Shown in pieces: positions 11,507 through 22,086 of a DNA stretch of 64,000 nucleotides; the stretch's first letter is position 1; each line of letters starts with the position of its first letter. Source of the stretch: Amaurobius ferox. Its lineage: Eukaryota; Arthropoda; Arachnida; Araneae; Amaurobiidae. The position numbers and the translations under genes are program-made. The DNA lies in NCBI GenBank assembly GCA_951213105.1, contig OX578137.1, positions 59,600,736 through 59,664,735 of the forward strand, read 5' to 3'. Under the pieces are notes generated by a model, which ran no database searches, was not told where the DNA came from, and saw only the letters and a list, made by a program, of their open reading frames with translations.

Positions 11507-12129
11507 GTGAAAATTAGGCTTCGTTGTAGAAATAATCAAAGTTTGATGATCCTTTAAGCTCAAATATATTGTAATTACTTTGTTTCAGCATGTAGATGCA
11601 CAGAATTTAAGCAAAAATGAAGGGTTTTAGGACGGATACAACACTAAATATGAATTAAAATGAACTTTAAAAATCACGATTTTGACACAAGATGGATGCC
11701 ATATTTTATTTTGAAGTGAGTCACGTGATCTCTTCATATAAAAGGTGCAATTACTATTTTAATTTTTATTTAAAAAACTACTGAATATATTTTGCTGAAA
11801 TTTTTTTATATATTTTATGGGATAATTTGAATACTTCCTAAAACTTTTGAAACAATTTGTGAATTTTAAATCCGCTTAAAAAATGTTCGAAACTTTAGGT
11901 CCCATAGGGTTAAATGTATTTCATTTTATCAACCCGGGTTCAATCCAAAACTAATTGGATGATATTATTCATTTATATTCCCATAGGTCCCACAGACCGT
12001 CTGAACAACATATTAAAATTTAATTTTGATAAAATCATTTTTACGGCAGTTATCGTGCCGACGGACAGACAGATAGACAGACAGAATGAACAAGGTCATA
12101 AACACTTTTCAACTATGTTGTAAAGTGTT

Positions 12130-12535
12130 AAGAAATGCGAAATTTAAGGAAACATTTTTTTAATGATTTTGGCATACTTCCCAGCATGTTGTCTTCTTTT
12201 ATTTCGAAACTATTGTTCACAAGTGCAATAAATTTAAAAATATTTTTTATTACAAGCTTCTTGTCATGTACATTCCCGATTAATCGTCGCTTTTGCAACT
12301 GCATAAACTTACTGATTTTCATTTATGTAATAGATTATAATAAATAATTAAAATAACTATACTACTGAGAGTTAATATCAGTGTTTAATAACTCAAACCT
12401 AGAACAGTGGTTCTCAATATAGCGAAACAATAATTTTTTCATGGACCGGGCAAGTGTTGACACGTAATTTGTTAAATATACATAGCATGCTCACTAGGAA
12501 TCTTAAAACATGATTTTAAAATTTTTGTTTTCATT
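12130..12535. other. AT-rich spacer
   Basis: Short frames occur on both strands but none is recognisable. Confidence 0.4.
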
Positions 12536-13010
12536 TTCATAGTTCATTTGTTTTCATTTGCATAGTTCATTTGTTTTCATTTGCATAGCTCATTTGGTTT
12601 CATTTGCATAGTTCATTTGTTTTCATTTACAGAGTTCATTTGTTTTCATTTCCATATTTCATTTATTTTCCTTTGCATAGTGCATTTGTTTTCATTTGCA
12701 TAGTTCATTTGTTTTCATTTACATAGTTCATTTGTTTTCATTGGCATATTTAATTTGTTTTCATTTGCATTGTACATTTGTTTTAATTTGCAAAGTTCAT
12801 TTGTTTTCATTGCGCAGAGTTTATTTGTTTTCATTTGCATATTTCATTTGTTTTCATTTGCATAATTCATTTGTTTCATTGGAAGAGTTCATTTATTTGT
12901 TTTCATTTGCTTTCATTTGCATAGTTCATTTGTTTTCATTGGCAAAGTTTATTTGTTTTCATTTGCATAGTTCATTTGTTTTCATCTGCATGTAGTTTGT
13001 TTCAATTTGC
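12536..13010 (+). repeat. 23-bp minisatellite, about 20 copies
   Basis: The unit is close to CATAGTTCATTTGTTTTCATTTG. Copies vary by single-base changes and small indels, and a few are partial near 12880-12920. The apparent 99-codon frame at 12696-12995 is only a translation of the repeat. Confidence 0.9.
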
Positions 13011-13109
13011 ATTTAATCGTGTTTTAAATATTATTTACCAATAAAGATTAGTATTTTCAAACATTTAAAAATATTTACCGACCGTAAAGAACAAACATAA
13101 AAATGAGTT

Positions 13110-13450
13110 TACTTATCTGATAAAGTACATTATTTTTCGGAATTTTTTGCATAGCATCAGAAAAGTACTTTAAAAACAAAATCCCAAGAGGACCTATGTG
13201 GTTTAAATGATTGAATGAAGAACAATGCAAAGTTTGTAAGAATTGTTCTGGGGAATGTAAATCAAGTTATCTGAAAAGTAGTCGTTCAATTTATTTGAAA
13301 GCTGGCTCTGTTTATTTTCCCAGCTTGACATTATAATGGAATGTGATTGAATCTAAACGGAACAAACCATGCCAAGGAATGTGTTACGGAGATTTATAGG
13401 CATTTGTGGTACATATAGAAAACACTTATTTATAAAGTATAATAAAAAAT
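13110..13450 (+). repeat. Dispersed repeat D, copy 3
   Basis: It matches copy 1 in block order (AAAAGTACTTT, GATTGAAT, GGAATGTAAATCAAGTTAT, GACATTATAATGGAATG, GAACAAACC). It lies between the 23-bp minisatellite and the 93-bp array. Confidence 0.6.
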
Positions 13451-13549
13451 AATGGAAATGATGTTAAAATTGCTCCCGATATGTTGCCAGATCTTATTTG
13501 AAAGCAGTCGTTCATGTGTATACCTTAGAATGTCGTCGCCCTCCTCCCC

Positions 13550-14125
13550 CCTCAAATGCAACTGAAAATCGCGGAAAATATATGGAGCGCTTAATAGTAA
13601 TTTTCTATTAAAAGTAGAATTCCGTCGATTCGCTCTCTCAAATGCGACTAAAAATCGAGGGAAATGTAGGGAGCGCTTACTAGTAATTTTCTATTAAAAG
13701 AAGCAAGTAGAATTCCATCGATCCACCCCCTCAAATGCAACTGAAAATCGCGGAAAATGTAGTGAGCGCTTACTAGTAATTTTCTATTAAAAAAAGCAAA
13801 TAGAATTCCGTTGATTCGCCCTCTCAAATACGACTGAAAATCGCGGAAAATGTAGGGAGCGCTTACTAGTAATTTTCTATTAAAAGAAGCAAATGGAATT
13901 CCGTCAATCCGCCCCAACAAATGCGACAGGAAGTCGAGGAAATTATAGGGAACGCTTACTAGTAATTTTCTATTAAAAGAAGCAAATAAAATTCCGTCAA
14001 TCGGCTCCAACAAATGCAACTGAAAGTCGCGGAAAATGTAAAGAGCGCTTACTAGTAATTTTCTATTAAAAGAAGCAAGTAGAATTCCGTCGATCCACCC
14101 CTCAAATGCGACGGAGAACCGCAAG
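13550..14125 (-). repeat. 93-bp satellite array, about six units
   Basis: The motif TAGAATTCCGTCGAT recurs at 13615, 13708, 13801, 13894, 13987 and 14080, exactly 93 bp apart. Each unit also has a GAGCGCTTACTAGTAATTTT block. Because 93 is a multiple of three and stops are rare on the minus strand, a 168-codon frame with a 31-residue repeat is open at 13648-14154. I see no start context, signal or domain to support a real protein. Confidence 0.9.
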
Positions 14126-14346
14126 GTATGTATAACAGAAGGAGGTTTATTCAAAATTTTAAGCTTTAATAAATAAAGTATATTTTTATCAATAAATTTA
14201 TTTCATTCGATGAAGAAATATTTTTTTACTTTCGATTTTTTTTTTCGATGTTTAGGCATGGTGCTGTTTCGCGAATTTTTAAAAACTCCAAATTGAGACA
14301 AAAAGGAAGGACCGCTTACCCGGGGAAGTTGGATCGACGGAATTAT

Positions 14347-14585
14347 CGTTTGTTACTAATTCCCCCGTGGTGAAGGAGCGCCTACGCACCACGTCCACAA
14401 GACCCACGTCCTGGGGGGAGGAGATTTGAAGCTTCACTTTTATAGAGGCTCCCCGAAGGGCGGAAGTCTGACTTGGCCTCGACATGACAACATCCATGCC
14501 CGCTGGCGGGATTCGAACCCGTAATCCGGCAATCCAGCTATCAGCCGGAAACGCATGTCCCTGACCGCTCGACCACCAGATCAGC
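14347..14585 (-). mobile_element. SINE S2, tRNA-derived, with 12-bp target-site duplication
   Basis: On the minus strand the head begins near 14585 with GGTGGTCGAGCGGTCAGGG (A box) and has GGGTTCGAATCCCGCC (B box) about 60 bases later, a spacing that suggests a leucine- or serine-type tRNA with a long variable arm. The body is unrelated to S1. The insertion is flanked by perfect CGACGGAATTAT duplications at 14335-14346 and 14586-14597, which fixes both ends. The element ends in a short A/C-rich tail. It may still carry a usable Pol III promoter. Confidence 0.85.
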
Positions 14586-14789
14586 CGACGGAATTATACA
14601 GTAATCAATTGACAAAACATTTGTCTGACAGATGTTTTATCTTCTGAATGTACGATAAAATATTGTTCTTGTACAACTGAAAATTCATTATTTATCTGAT
14701 TTACTAATTTCATTTTTATATATAATTTTGTAATTTTTTTCTGTGATATCGTATGAATGAACAGAGCTGATATTATAATATACTAGCCG

Positions 14790-16390
14790 AATACCCGTTG
14801 AAAATCAATGGTGTCGCAATAAGCAACCGCTGAATATTGTCATTTTTTTAATAATTCGCGTTTCACATTTATTCGGCAAGTCGAATACTTCGGCAAGTCG
14901 AACCCCCTAAGAAGAAAATATTGTAAATTTTAAATTGCGCATGTCTTTCTTCCGAACTATCTACCAGTACACCAAATGAAAGTCTCTATCTCATCCCGAA
15001 GCATACTATTTTAACATCTCCCCTTTCGAACGTTTTTCTGTGGAGCACACCCATAAATGAACATTTTTAAAAAACTATGTTCGCCTTAGGTTTCTTATCA
15101 GATGATTGGCCGATATACCAAATATCAAGCCGCAATCACATTTATAAGGAAGCGTGTCTCATTTATTCCGAAAATCGAACATATTGGTGTTTGGCACCCC
15201 CTAAAGTTGCAAATATTGGAAATCTGAAATTGCACACTTTCTTTCTTTCAAACTATCTACACCAGTACACCAAATTTGATGTCTCTATACTATCGTGAAT
15301 CACATTTTTCTATCACTTCATATTTCGAAAGTTTTTTCTGTGTTGCACCCCCTTAAATGATCATTTTTGAAAAACCGTAATAATCTTAGTTTTTTTCTGT
15401 CAAATGATTACCCCACATACTAAATTCCAAATCCCAATCACATTGTAAAGGAGGCGCTTTCCATTTATTCGTCAGATCGAACATTTTAGAGTGCGGCACC
15501 CCCTACAATAGCAAATGTTGGAAAACTGAAATTGCACACTTTCTTACTTTCTAACTATCCACACGTATACCGAATTTGAAGTCTCTATCTCATCGCGAAG
15601 CATGCTTTTTCTATCAATTCACCTTTTGAATGTTTTTCTGTGGAGTACCCACCTCCCTTAAATATACATTTTTGAAAAACTCCTTTCTTCTTAGGTTTTC
15701 TATTAAATGATTCGCCCATATACCAAATATCAAGCCTCTATCACGTTCTAAAAGGGATATTTCTACTTCATTCCGAAAATCGAAAATTTTTGTGTGCGAC
15801 ACCCCCCTAAAGTAGAAAATATTGGGAAATTGCACATTTTCTTCTTTTCAAACTATCTACCCGTTCTCCAAATTTCAAATCTCTAACTCATCCCGAAGTA
15901 TGTTTTCTTATCAATTCACCTTTCGAACGTTTTTCTCTGGAGCACTCCCATAAACGAACATTTTTGAAAAACTATATTCGTTTTGTGTGTTTTCATTAAA
16001 TATTAGTCCATATACCTAATTTCAAGCCTCTATCCAATTTTAAAGGAGCCGTTTCTCATTTATTCGGTAAATCGAATATTTTGGTGTGCGGCACCCCCTT
16101 AAGTAGAAAATATTGGAAATCTGAAATTGCACACTTTCTTCCTTTCGAACGACTTACCCATACACCAATTTGAAGTCTCTATTTTATGGCAAAGTATGCT
16201 TTCCTATCATTTCACTTTTCGAACGTTTTGATGTAAGGCACCCCCTGTAGAGAACGTTTTCGAAAAATTCGATTTTACCAGGGGGTTTTATCGAACGATC
16301 GAGCCGTGGACCAAATTGCAAGTCTCTATCTATTCGGGAATTACCTAAAAAAATCGTGACAGACGGACAGACAGACAGACGGACACCTGG
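14790..16390 (+). repeat. Degenerate tandem array, unit about 295 bp, about five units
   Basis: GGCACCCCCTA-like blocks recur near 15197, 15490, 15795 and 16087, with a last one near 16230. Each unit also carries GAAATTGCACACTTTCTT, ACCAAATTTGAAGTCTCTAT, TTTCGAACGTTTTTCTG and CAAGCCTCTATC blocks. The array ends in a GACGGACAGACAGAC stretch and TTTAGTATATAAAGAT. No protein is supported. Confidence 0.8.
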
Positions 16391-16404
16391 AATTTAGTAT
16401 ATAA

Positions 16405-16520
16405 AGATGATTATAAGAGTAAATTTTTATTCCTTTTATAATAATGACTTATTTCATTTTTAACACTTTACAACAAAGTTGAAAAGTGTTTATGACTTTG
16501 TTCATTCTGTCTGTCTGTCA

Positions 16521-16555
<35 letters not shown>

Positions 16556-18160
16556 CGTTAGCACGATAACTGCCGTAAAAATGGCTTAATCAAAATGAAA
16601 TTTTAGTATGTTGTTCAGACGGTCTATAGGACCTATGGGAATATAAATGAATAATATCACCCAATTAGTTTTGGATTGAACCCGGGTTGAAAAAATGGAA
16701 TACATTGAACCCTATGGGACCTAATTTTTCAAGCATTTTTTAAGCGGATTTAAAATTCACAAATTGCTTCGAAAATTTTAGGCAGTATTCAAATTGTTCC
16801 ATAAAATATATAAAAAAAAATCAGCGAAATATATTCAGTAGTTTTTTAAATAAAAATTAAAATAATAATAACACCTTTTATATGAAGCGATCACGTGTCC
16901 ATGATATGAAACGATCACATGACCCACTTCAAAATGATATATGGCATCCATCTTGTGTCAAAATCGTGATTTTTAAAGTTCTTTTTAATTCATATTGAGT
17001 GTTGTATCCATCCTAAAACTACTTTATTTCTGCCTAAATTCTGTGCATCTACATACTGAAACAACGCAATGACAATATATTTCAGTTTAAATGCTCATCC
17101 AAATATGATTATTTCTACTATTAAGCCTATTTTTCACCTATGTAAAATGTAAACAGCAAAATATGTAGAATGAGTTGTATTAGAATCGCTGTAATTCTTT
17201 AACACAAAATCATTTAGTCCATGGAGTCTGCTTAGCTGATATGAATGAAGTAAGTATTCATTGATTGTAGAAAGAGAAGGACGATATTTTTCGATGAAGT
17301 TTTAAGCATAGAGTTAACTTATTTGTAGCTCCATGGTCTTAATTTTTAAATAAAATAAATTATTATAGTATTCTGATGAATGACATGAATGGGGGAATTA
17401 TTTATGAATGAAATGTTGCTTTTATAGAGAGAGCCAGGCGTGTTATTTTTTTATGACGTCATTTGAATCAATTTCAGTTGTTTTCGATGAAGTTTTCAAA
17501 TATAATAAATTATCGTAGTATTATGATAATTCTAAAATTATTACCGAGGAATGTATCAAATTTTGGAGATGTTTAAACCAGGCAATTTATACTTTAATGC
17601 CGTCATTTGAATGAAGTTAATTTTTTTCGATGAGGGTTTAAGGTTTCAAATATAATAAATTAATGTAGTATTGTGATAAGTTTTAAAATATTACCGAGGA
17701 ATGTATTGCATTTTAGACATGTTTAAATAAAATTGCATTGAAGTTGGAAAGTGTTTCATAATCAATGCTTTAAGCATGATTGATCTTTCTTGTTTTTTTA
17801 ATGAAACTACTGTTCAAAGACTCTTCGGTACATAAAGCACAAGATTATCAATCTATATCCTACATTTTCTTTATCTCAAACATACCACTTCACAAAAATA
17901 CCACTTCATGGTAAGAAACTCTCCGTTAAATAGAAAAAGCTCAAAATTTGAAAATAATTTGCGCCAAGTTGGCGCAAAATTTGTAACAATAACGAAGCTC
18001 GAATGACAAGAGGTGGAGATTTTTTTTCCTCATACTTTGTACCATCATCACACACATCGCACCTCAACCTTTCCCCCATTCAAAATATGAGAAAGGAATT
18101 ATATTTCACATCAATCTATAACAAAAAACAAGCTATTTTTTCCCTGTAAATTTTTACAAA
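16405..18160 (+). repeat. Repeat X copy 1, split by element H copy B
   Basis: The outer parts, 16405-16461 and 17793-18065, match 19295-19900 (repeat X copy 2). Shared blocks are GATGATTATAAGAGTAAAT, AATAATGACTT, ACTACTGTTCAAAGACTCTT, CGGTACATAAA, TACCACTTCATGGTA and TTTGCGCCAAG. Element H copy B lies between the two parts. Confidence 0.75.
16462..17792 (-). mobile_element. Non-autonomous element H, copy B
   Basis: Full-length copy in reverse orientation, starting AACACTTTACAACAAAGTTG and ending AAGCATGATTGATCTTTCTTG. It keeps both internal 165-bp units and the roughly 130-bp segment that is missing in copy A. A (CTGT)n microsatellite at about 16505-16555 corresponds to the shorter GACA runs of the other copies. 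No coding capacity. Its insertion point is defined by comparison with repeat X copy 2. Confidence 0.8.
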
Positions 18161-18189
18161 ACTTTGTCTCAGAGTAGCAGCATTTGACG

Positions 18190-18800
18190 GGATTTCAACT
18201 AATAATCAATTGTGCATGTATTGTTTTAACGAAAATTTTTGATCTCAGGATGTTGATGCCAATATATATTTTAGGACCTCCTGAATACGTTTGGACTATT
18301 TTTAGAGTGATATCTGTCTGTATTCGATTTTATGAGTGCATGAGAGCTGCCACAAATATTAATAGATTTTCACAAAACTTTATATCAGAAAAATCCAGAA
18401 CCATGTAGATTTTTTGAAATACGAGTGAAAACTTCGAAATTTTATATTTACTTAACATGGCAGTATAGAACAAAATCTAACATGACTTTGCATGAAAGTG
18501 GTAATTCATGGCTCAAACTTCAATCATGTAGTGAAAAATAGCAAAACAGCTTTTGTGTTCGTCACGTCATTAACTCCCTCGGGAGAGAGGAGGCAAGTTT
18601 GTCAAACTTGGTATCGAAAGACTTTTTTTAAGCTGAAGATGAAGAGCAACATTCTATAATTGTGATCTATTAAACCAACTACACAGATTTTTCAAAACTT
18701 TCTATGCAAAATTTGCTAAGAGAATCACAAACTACTAAAATGAATTCTGGTATGAGCAGGTCGAGTTGAACCACACACCAGTTAATTAAAATATTAACTG
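18190..18800 (+). repeat. Diverged R2-like repeat
   Basis: It contains TTGATCTCAGGATGTTGATG, GACCTCCTGAATACG, GTGATATCTGTCTG and TTCACAAAACTTTATATC in the order used by 20265-20540 and, more loosely, by the R2 copies at 55.5 and 56.3 kb. A further block (CTTCGAAATTTTATATTT, then ACATGGCAG) recurs at about 34075-34100. Confidence 0.5.
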
Positions 18801-18840
18801 CGGACAAACAAGCATTGTATATTGTTTACATCATAGGTGT

Positions 18841-19165
18841 TGTTGTTGTTGAGACCCCGACTGTCCGACCTACCAGAAAGGTGTATGGTAACTGTTTGGA
18901 CGGCCGGATGCCACCCAATTTAGACAGCAACCCAGAGGAGGAGGCATCCACAGCAACCGTACCCCCCTTCCCCTACCACCAACCTCTCAGAAGGACTTAC
19001 GGACCCACATGTTTAACGTGATCGTACTCCGCATGAACACGGAGACTGTTGTGGTAGCGTGCAAATCCAGCACGCAAACCACGGGGCTACCGCCCCCGAA
19101 ATGAGCCAACAGCACGCGGTGTTCCCAGATGGTCCCCCCCCCCCAAGTACTAACCACGCCCGATG
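18841..19165 (-). mobile_element. SINE S1 copy c, 5S-type head (truncated), (AAC)n tail, 14-bp duplication
   Basis: The insertion is bounded by perfect TACATCATAGGTGT duplications at 18827-18840 and 19166-19179. On the minus strand it starts inside the 5S head (CATCGGGCGTGGTTAGTACTT), continues through a C-rich-mutated box C to AACACCGCGTGCTGTTGGC, then the tRNA A-box remnant (AGCCCCGTGGTTTGCG) and the S1 body, and ends in CTCAACAACAACAACAACA. The loss of the first roughly 45 bases of 5S is 5' truncation at integration. It confirms that the 5S, tRNA remnant and body of copy b moved as one unit. Confidence 0.9.
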
Positions 19166-19294
19166 TACATCATAGGTGTGTCCAAAATCTCGGAAAAGTC
19201 GGCCAGATGAACTTTTATCATCGAAGTGGACTCTGCCCAACATAGCCGGAATTTCAACTTCTACTTTACCGTCGATCGATAATTACAATGATTG

Positions 19295-19900
19295 GAGATG
19301 ATTATAAGAGTAAATTGTTATTTTATTCTAATAATGACTTTTTCATTTCTTTTGAATAGAACTACTGTTCAAAGACTCTTCTTCTTCTTTGACCTAGACC
19401 ATCCGACCTACCAGAAGGTGTAAGGTAATTGGACGGCCGAGAAGCAATTTAGACCGGAACCCAGTGGGGGTGGCATCCGCAGGGACAGTACTCTACTTTC
19501 TCGACCATCAATCTCTCGGAAAGACTTACGGGCCCACATATTTAGCGTACTCGTACTCCCAGGGAACACGGGGGCAATTTGGGCGAAGCCGAGAATCGAA
19601 CTCAGATCGTCCGAGTGCAATCCGCTGGCGCTAACCACTGGGCAGTCCCACCCCTGATCAAACACTCTTCGGTGCATGAAATATAAGATTAGCAAACTAT
19701 ATCCTATAGTTTCTGTATCTGACAAAAATACCACTTCATGGTAAAAAAAAACTTCCCGTCAAGTACAAAAACTAAACAACTTTTTCCGAAAAGTTATAAC
19801 ATCTCAAAATGATTTGCGCCAAGCTTCCGTAGTACCTGTAACAATAACATAGCTAGCACTGCACATTGTACTTTGCTGCCGAACAGCTTTATTCATGTTT
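19295..19900 (+). repeat. Repeat X copy 2, split by SINE S1 copy d
   Basis: Same blocks as repeat X copy 1 on either side of the SINE at 19381-19657. It lacks element H, and copy 1 lacks the SINE, so each copy serves as the empty site for the other's insertion. Confidence 0.75.
19381..19657 (-). mobile_element. SINE S1 copy d, tRNA head, (GAA)n tail
   Basis: The minus strand begins GGGACTGCCCAGTGGTTAGC (A box), with a B box GAGTTCGATTCTC at 19591-19603, then the S1 body, and ends in TCAAAGAAGAAGAAG. Flanking duplications are TCAAAGACTCTT at 19369-19380 and TCAAACACTCTT at 19658-19669, one mismatch. It lacks the 5S head entirely, yet its body is the same as in copies b and c. Confidence 0.88.
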
Positions 19901-20264
19901 CTTCAATATTTGAAAATTCTAAATTAAATGTATTTTCAAATTTAAAAAAAAAAAACTATGTACTGCCCACCAGAACACAGAAAATGAACCATCATTTGTT
20001 AAAATCGTTTCAGTAGTTTGGGCTATAGATCCGTCAACATTGAAAAAAAAATGGCCCAAAATAATTCTTTGCTTAATTTTAAATAAATTTATCAAATTTT
20101 AGGGAAAAGAATGTGCATCCCATCAGAAGACACAAAATTAGCCAGCATTCATTAAAATGGTTCAGTAGTTAAGGCAGTAAGTTCTACTATCGTTAAAAGT
20201 GCCATTTTAAAATCATGTTTTCTCGGATGCAACCGCACTAATTGTAATTTTTACCTTCTCATAC
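19901..20264 (+). repeat. Two diverged direct repeats of about 140 bp
   Basis: The blocks CAGAACACAGAAAATGAACC, CATTTGTTAAAAT and TCAGTAGTTTGGGC near 19970-20025 recur as CATCAGAAGACACAAAATTA, CATTCATTAAAAT and TCAGTAGTTAAGGC near 20120-20180. Confidence 0.5.
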
Positions 20265-20540
20265 TATGCAATATAATAGTATAGAAAAGTATTGTTTTTA
20301 CGAAAATTTTCAAATTCGAGATTTTGATACCAATATATGTTTTAAGACCTCCTGAATACGTTTTGACAACTTTTGGAGTGATGTCCGTCCATTCGTCTGT
20401 CTGCCTGACTGTGGTCGATATTTTGTGTATACGATAGAGACCTCAAATATTCATGGATTTTCACAAAACTTTATATCTAGCTTTGGTGAACTACAGATCC
20501 CTGAAAATTGGGATTTGTCACTTTAAGTGAACTATACAAT
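20265..20540 (+). repeat. Diverged R2-like repeat fragment
   Basis: GAAAAGTATTG, TCGAGATTTTGATACCAATA, GACCTCCTGAATACG and GTGATGTCCGTCC match 18190-18380 and the R2 5' region. Confidence 0.5.
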
Positions 20541-21299
20541 TGCCAGTTACGGATTGTAACATGTCGACTTGACGCGACGGAATTCTGTCATGTTCCCAAA
20601 ATAGCTAAGGTAAGTTACATAAAAGTATATATTTGTTACTTAAGATTAAAGTGAAAGTTCTCTATGCAAAATATAATTATATTAAGTCAAATCCCTCAGT
20701 CGTGTGAGAGTTTGCATACTTCAGAGACCGGATAATTTTCCGTATTTGAAATAAGATTCTAAGACTCTTTGAAGATAATCAAATTCTCATTTCAAAAATA
20801 TTTTAACCGAAAGCTATTGGACATAAAAGGAGATGACATTTCTATTATTATATGCAATTTTCTGCACTTTCACTATTTCACTTACATAGTTTCGACTGAA
20901 ATATGCTAACTGAAAATACTAGATACTGTAGATATTGATATGATTGCTGTATATGTAAATGCAAAGTGTCAAAGTTATGTATTAGTCATATCTTTCAGCA
21001 CACTATGGATTGATATTTATGCCATTTTACTTTCATAATATGATAATGCTCGGTATATTTATAAGTGCAATAATTGTTATTTGAGCTTTTATACATTGTT
21101 CAAGTTTTCCTTAAAATAGTATATTTGAAATGAATAAATTACTATGAAATAATTAATGTTACAAATACGATAAAAGAATATTGAATAATTTAAAAAATAT
21201 ATTCTCTTTCATAAAGATAGCTAAAATGTATAAGATTAAAAATGAAAATATATTATGCTGCATTATTAGATATTAAAACTTTAGTAGTAACAGTTGTAA
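20541..21299 (+). repeat. AT-rich DNA with repeat E copy 1
   Basis: About 20600-21070 shares block order with 26640-27090: ATTTGAAATAAGATTCTAAGACTC or ATTTGAAATAATATTCTGAGACAC-like, then CTCATTTCAAAA, TTTTAACCGAAA, and a GCTGTATA block. It represents an old dispersed repeat of about 450 bp. Confidence 0.5.
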
Positions 21300-21725
21300 A
21301 GAACCTTGCTGGACCAACCTGGAATGGAACCCAGGAGCTTATCGTTAAAGTGGACTGACTCTTCATTCTCCACCCTCTAATGTCAGATTGGCGGGCAACG
21401 GACTATCTGACTGACCACCTCCTGCTATTTTTTACCTCAGGTTAGCCTTCTGCTACTACTATTTTTATCCAGGTTAGTATCCTACGAGGTCGTTATCCTC
21501 TCAATTTGAAACTGGCGCTCAACCTTCCAAAGTCCACTGAATCCGTACGAATCGTACTAGGGTCACTTTCAGACCTCCGACATCTTTGCACTAACCTACA
21601 AGGATTATTTGTTTGGAAGCCATTGTAAAAAGCCTTGCTGTTCCAACCGAGAATTAAACCCTGAATCAGGCCAGCTGACGCTTTACCGTTCAGCTATTGG
21701 GCTATAGCTTAAGCTCTTATGTTCA
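21300..21725 (-). mobile_element. tRNA-derived SINE S3, two tRNA-like modules
   Basis: On the minus strand a head at about 21712-21632 has an A-box-like TAGCCCAATAGCTGAACGGT and a B-box-like GGTTTAATTCTCGG followed by AACAGCAAGGCTTTTTAC. About 270 bp later, a second module at about 21360-21300 has GGGTTCCATTCCAGG and again CAGCAAGGTTCTTTAC. The two modules are separated by a body of about 250 bp. This may be a dimeric SINE or two adjacent insertions. Not related to S1 or S2 in its body. Confidence 0.6.
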
Positions 21726-22086
21726 GCTATAGCTTAAGCTCTTATCGTTGAAGTGGATTCTGCATATGTCAGAAGGTATACTTTGGGGCACCACATTGTT
21801 ATACACTTTTAGGGATATATTACTTTAGTTTTGTTTTAATGTCCAACATTCTAGAATGTAATATTTATAACAACTTAAAATATTTTTGTCGTTAAACTCA
21901 GTATGGATCCAAGGACATTGGATAACAACTTTGTGCATCACAACACATTATTTTTACGCCGCGAAACGGCACGCGTTAATATTAAACATGCATGTTTGGA
22001 TACCAGACAAAGGTACTTCCAAGTTTTGAGTCATGAGCTAAAAAATTTTTGCATTGCTGTCCTGGCTAATTGATCCTAGAGAAAAG
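21726..22086. other. Spacer
   Basis: Nothing recognised apart from a short duplicated block, ATAGCTTAAGCTCTTATCGTT, near 21708-21750. Confidence 0.4.

Larger units (their letters stand above)
10762..12129 (+). mobile_element. Non-autonomous element H, copy A, with nested SINE
   Basis: The copy starts with the conserved CAAGGAAGATCAATCATGC terminus, including the ATGC...GCAT hairpin, and ends in AACACTTTTCAACTATGTTG followed by TAAAGTGTT, a second hairpin. It has no coding region. It differs from copies B and C in two ways. It has one rather than two internal units of about 165 bp ending in the CATTCAAATGACGTCA block, and it carries a 5S-headed SINE at 11133-11506 in place of about 130 bp present in B and C. 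A short GACA microsatellite lies near the right end. Transposon class unknown. Confidence 0.75.

Noticed and set aside
12696..12995. A 99-codon frame
   Set aside because: It is entirely the 23-bp minisatellite.
14490..14585. A true tRNA gene
   Set aside because: A and B boxes are present, but the sequence continues into a SINE body bounded by target-site duplications.
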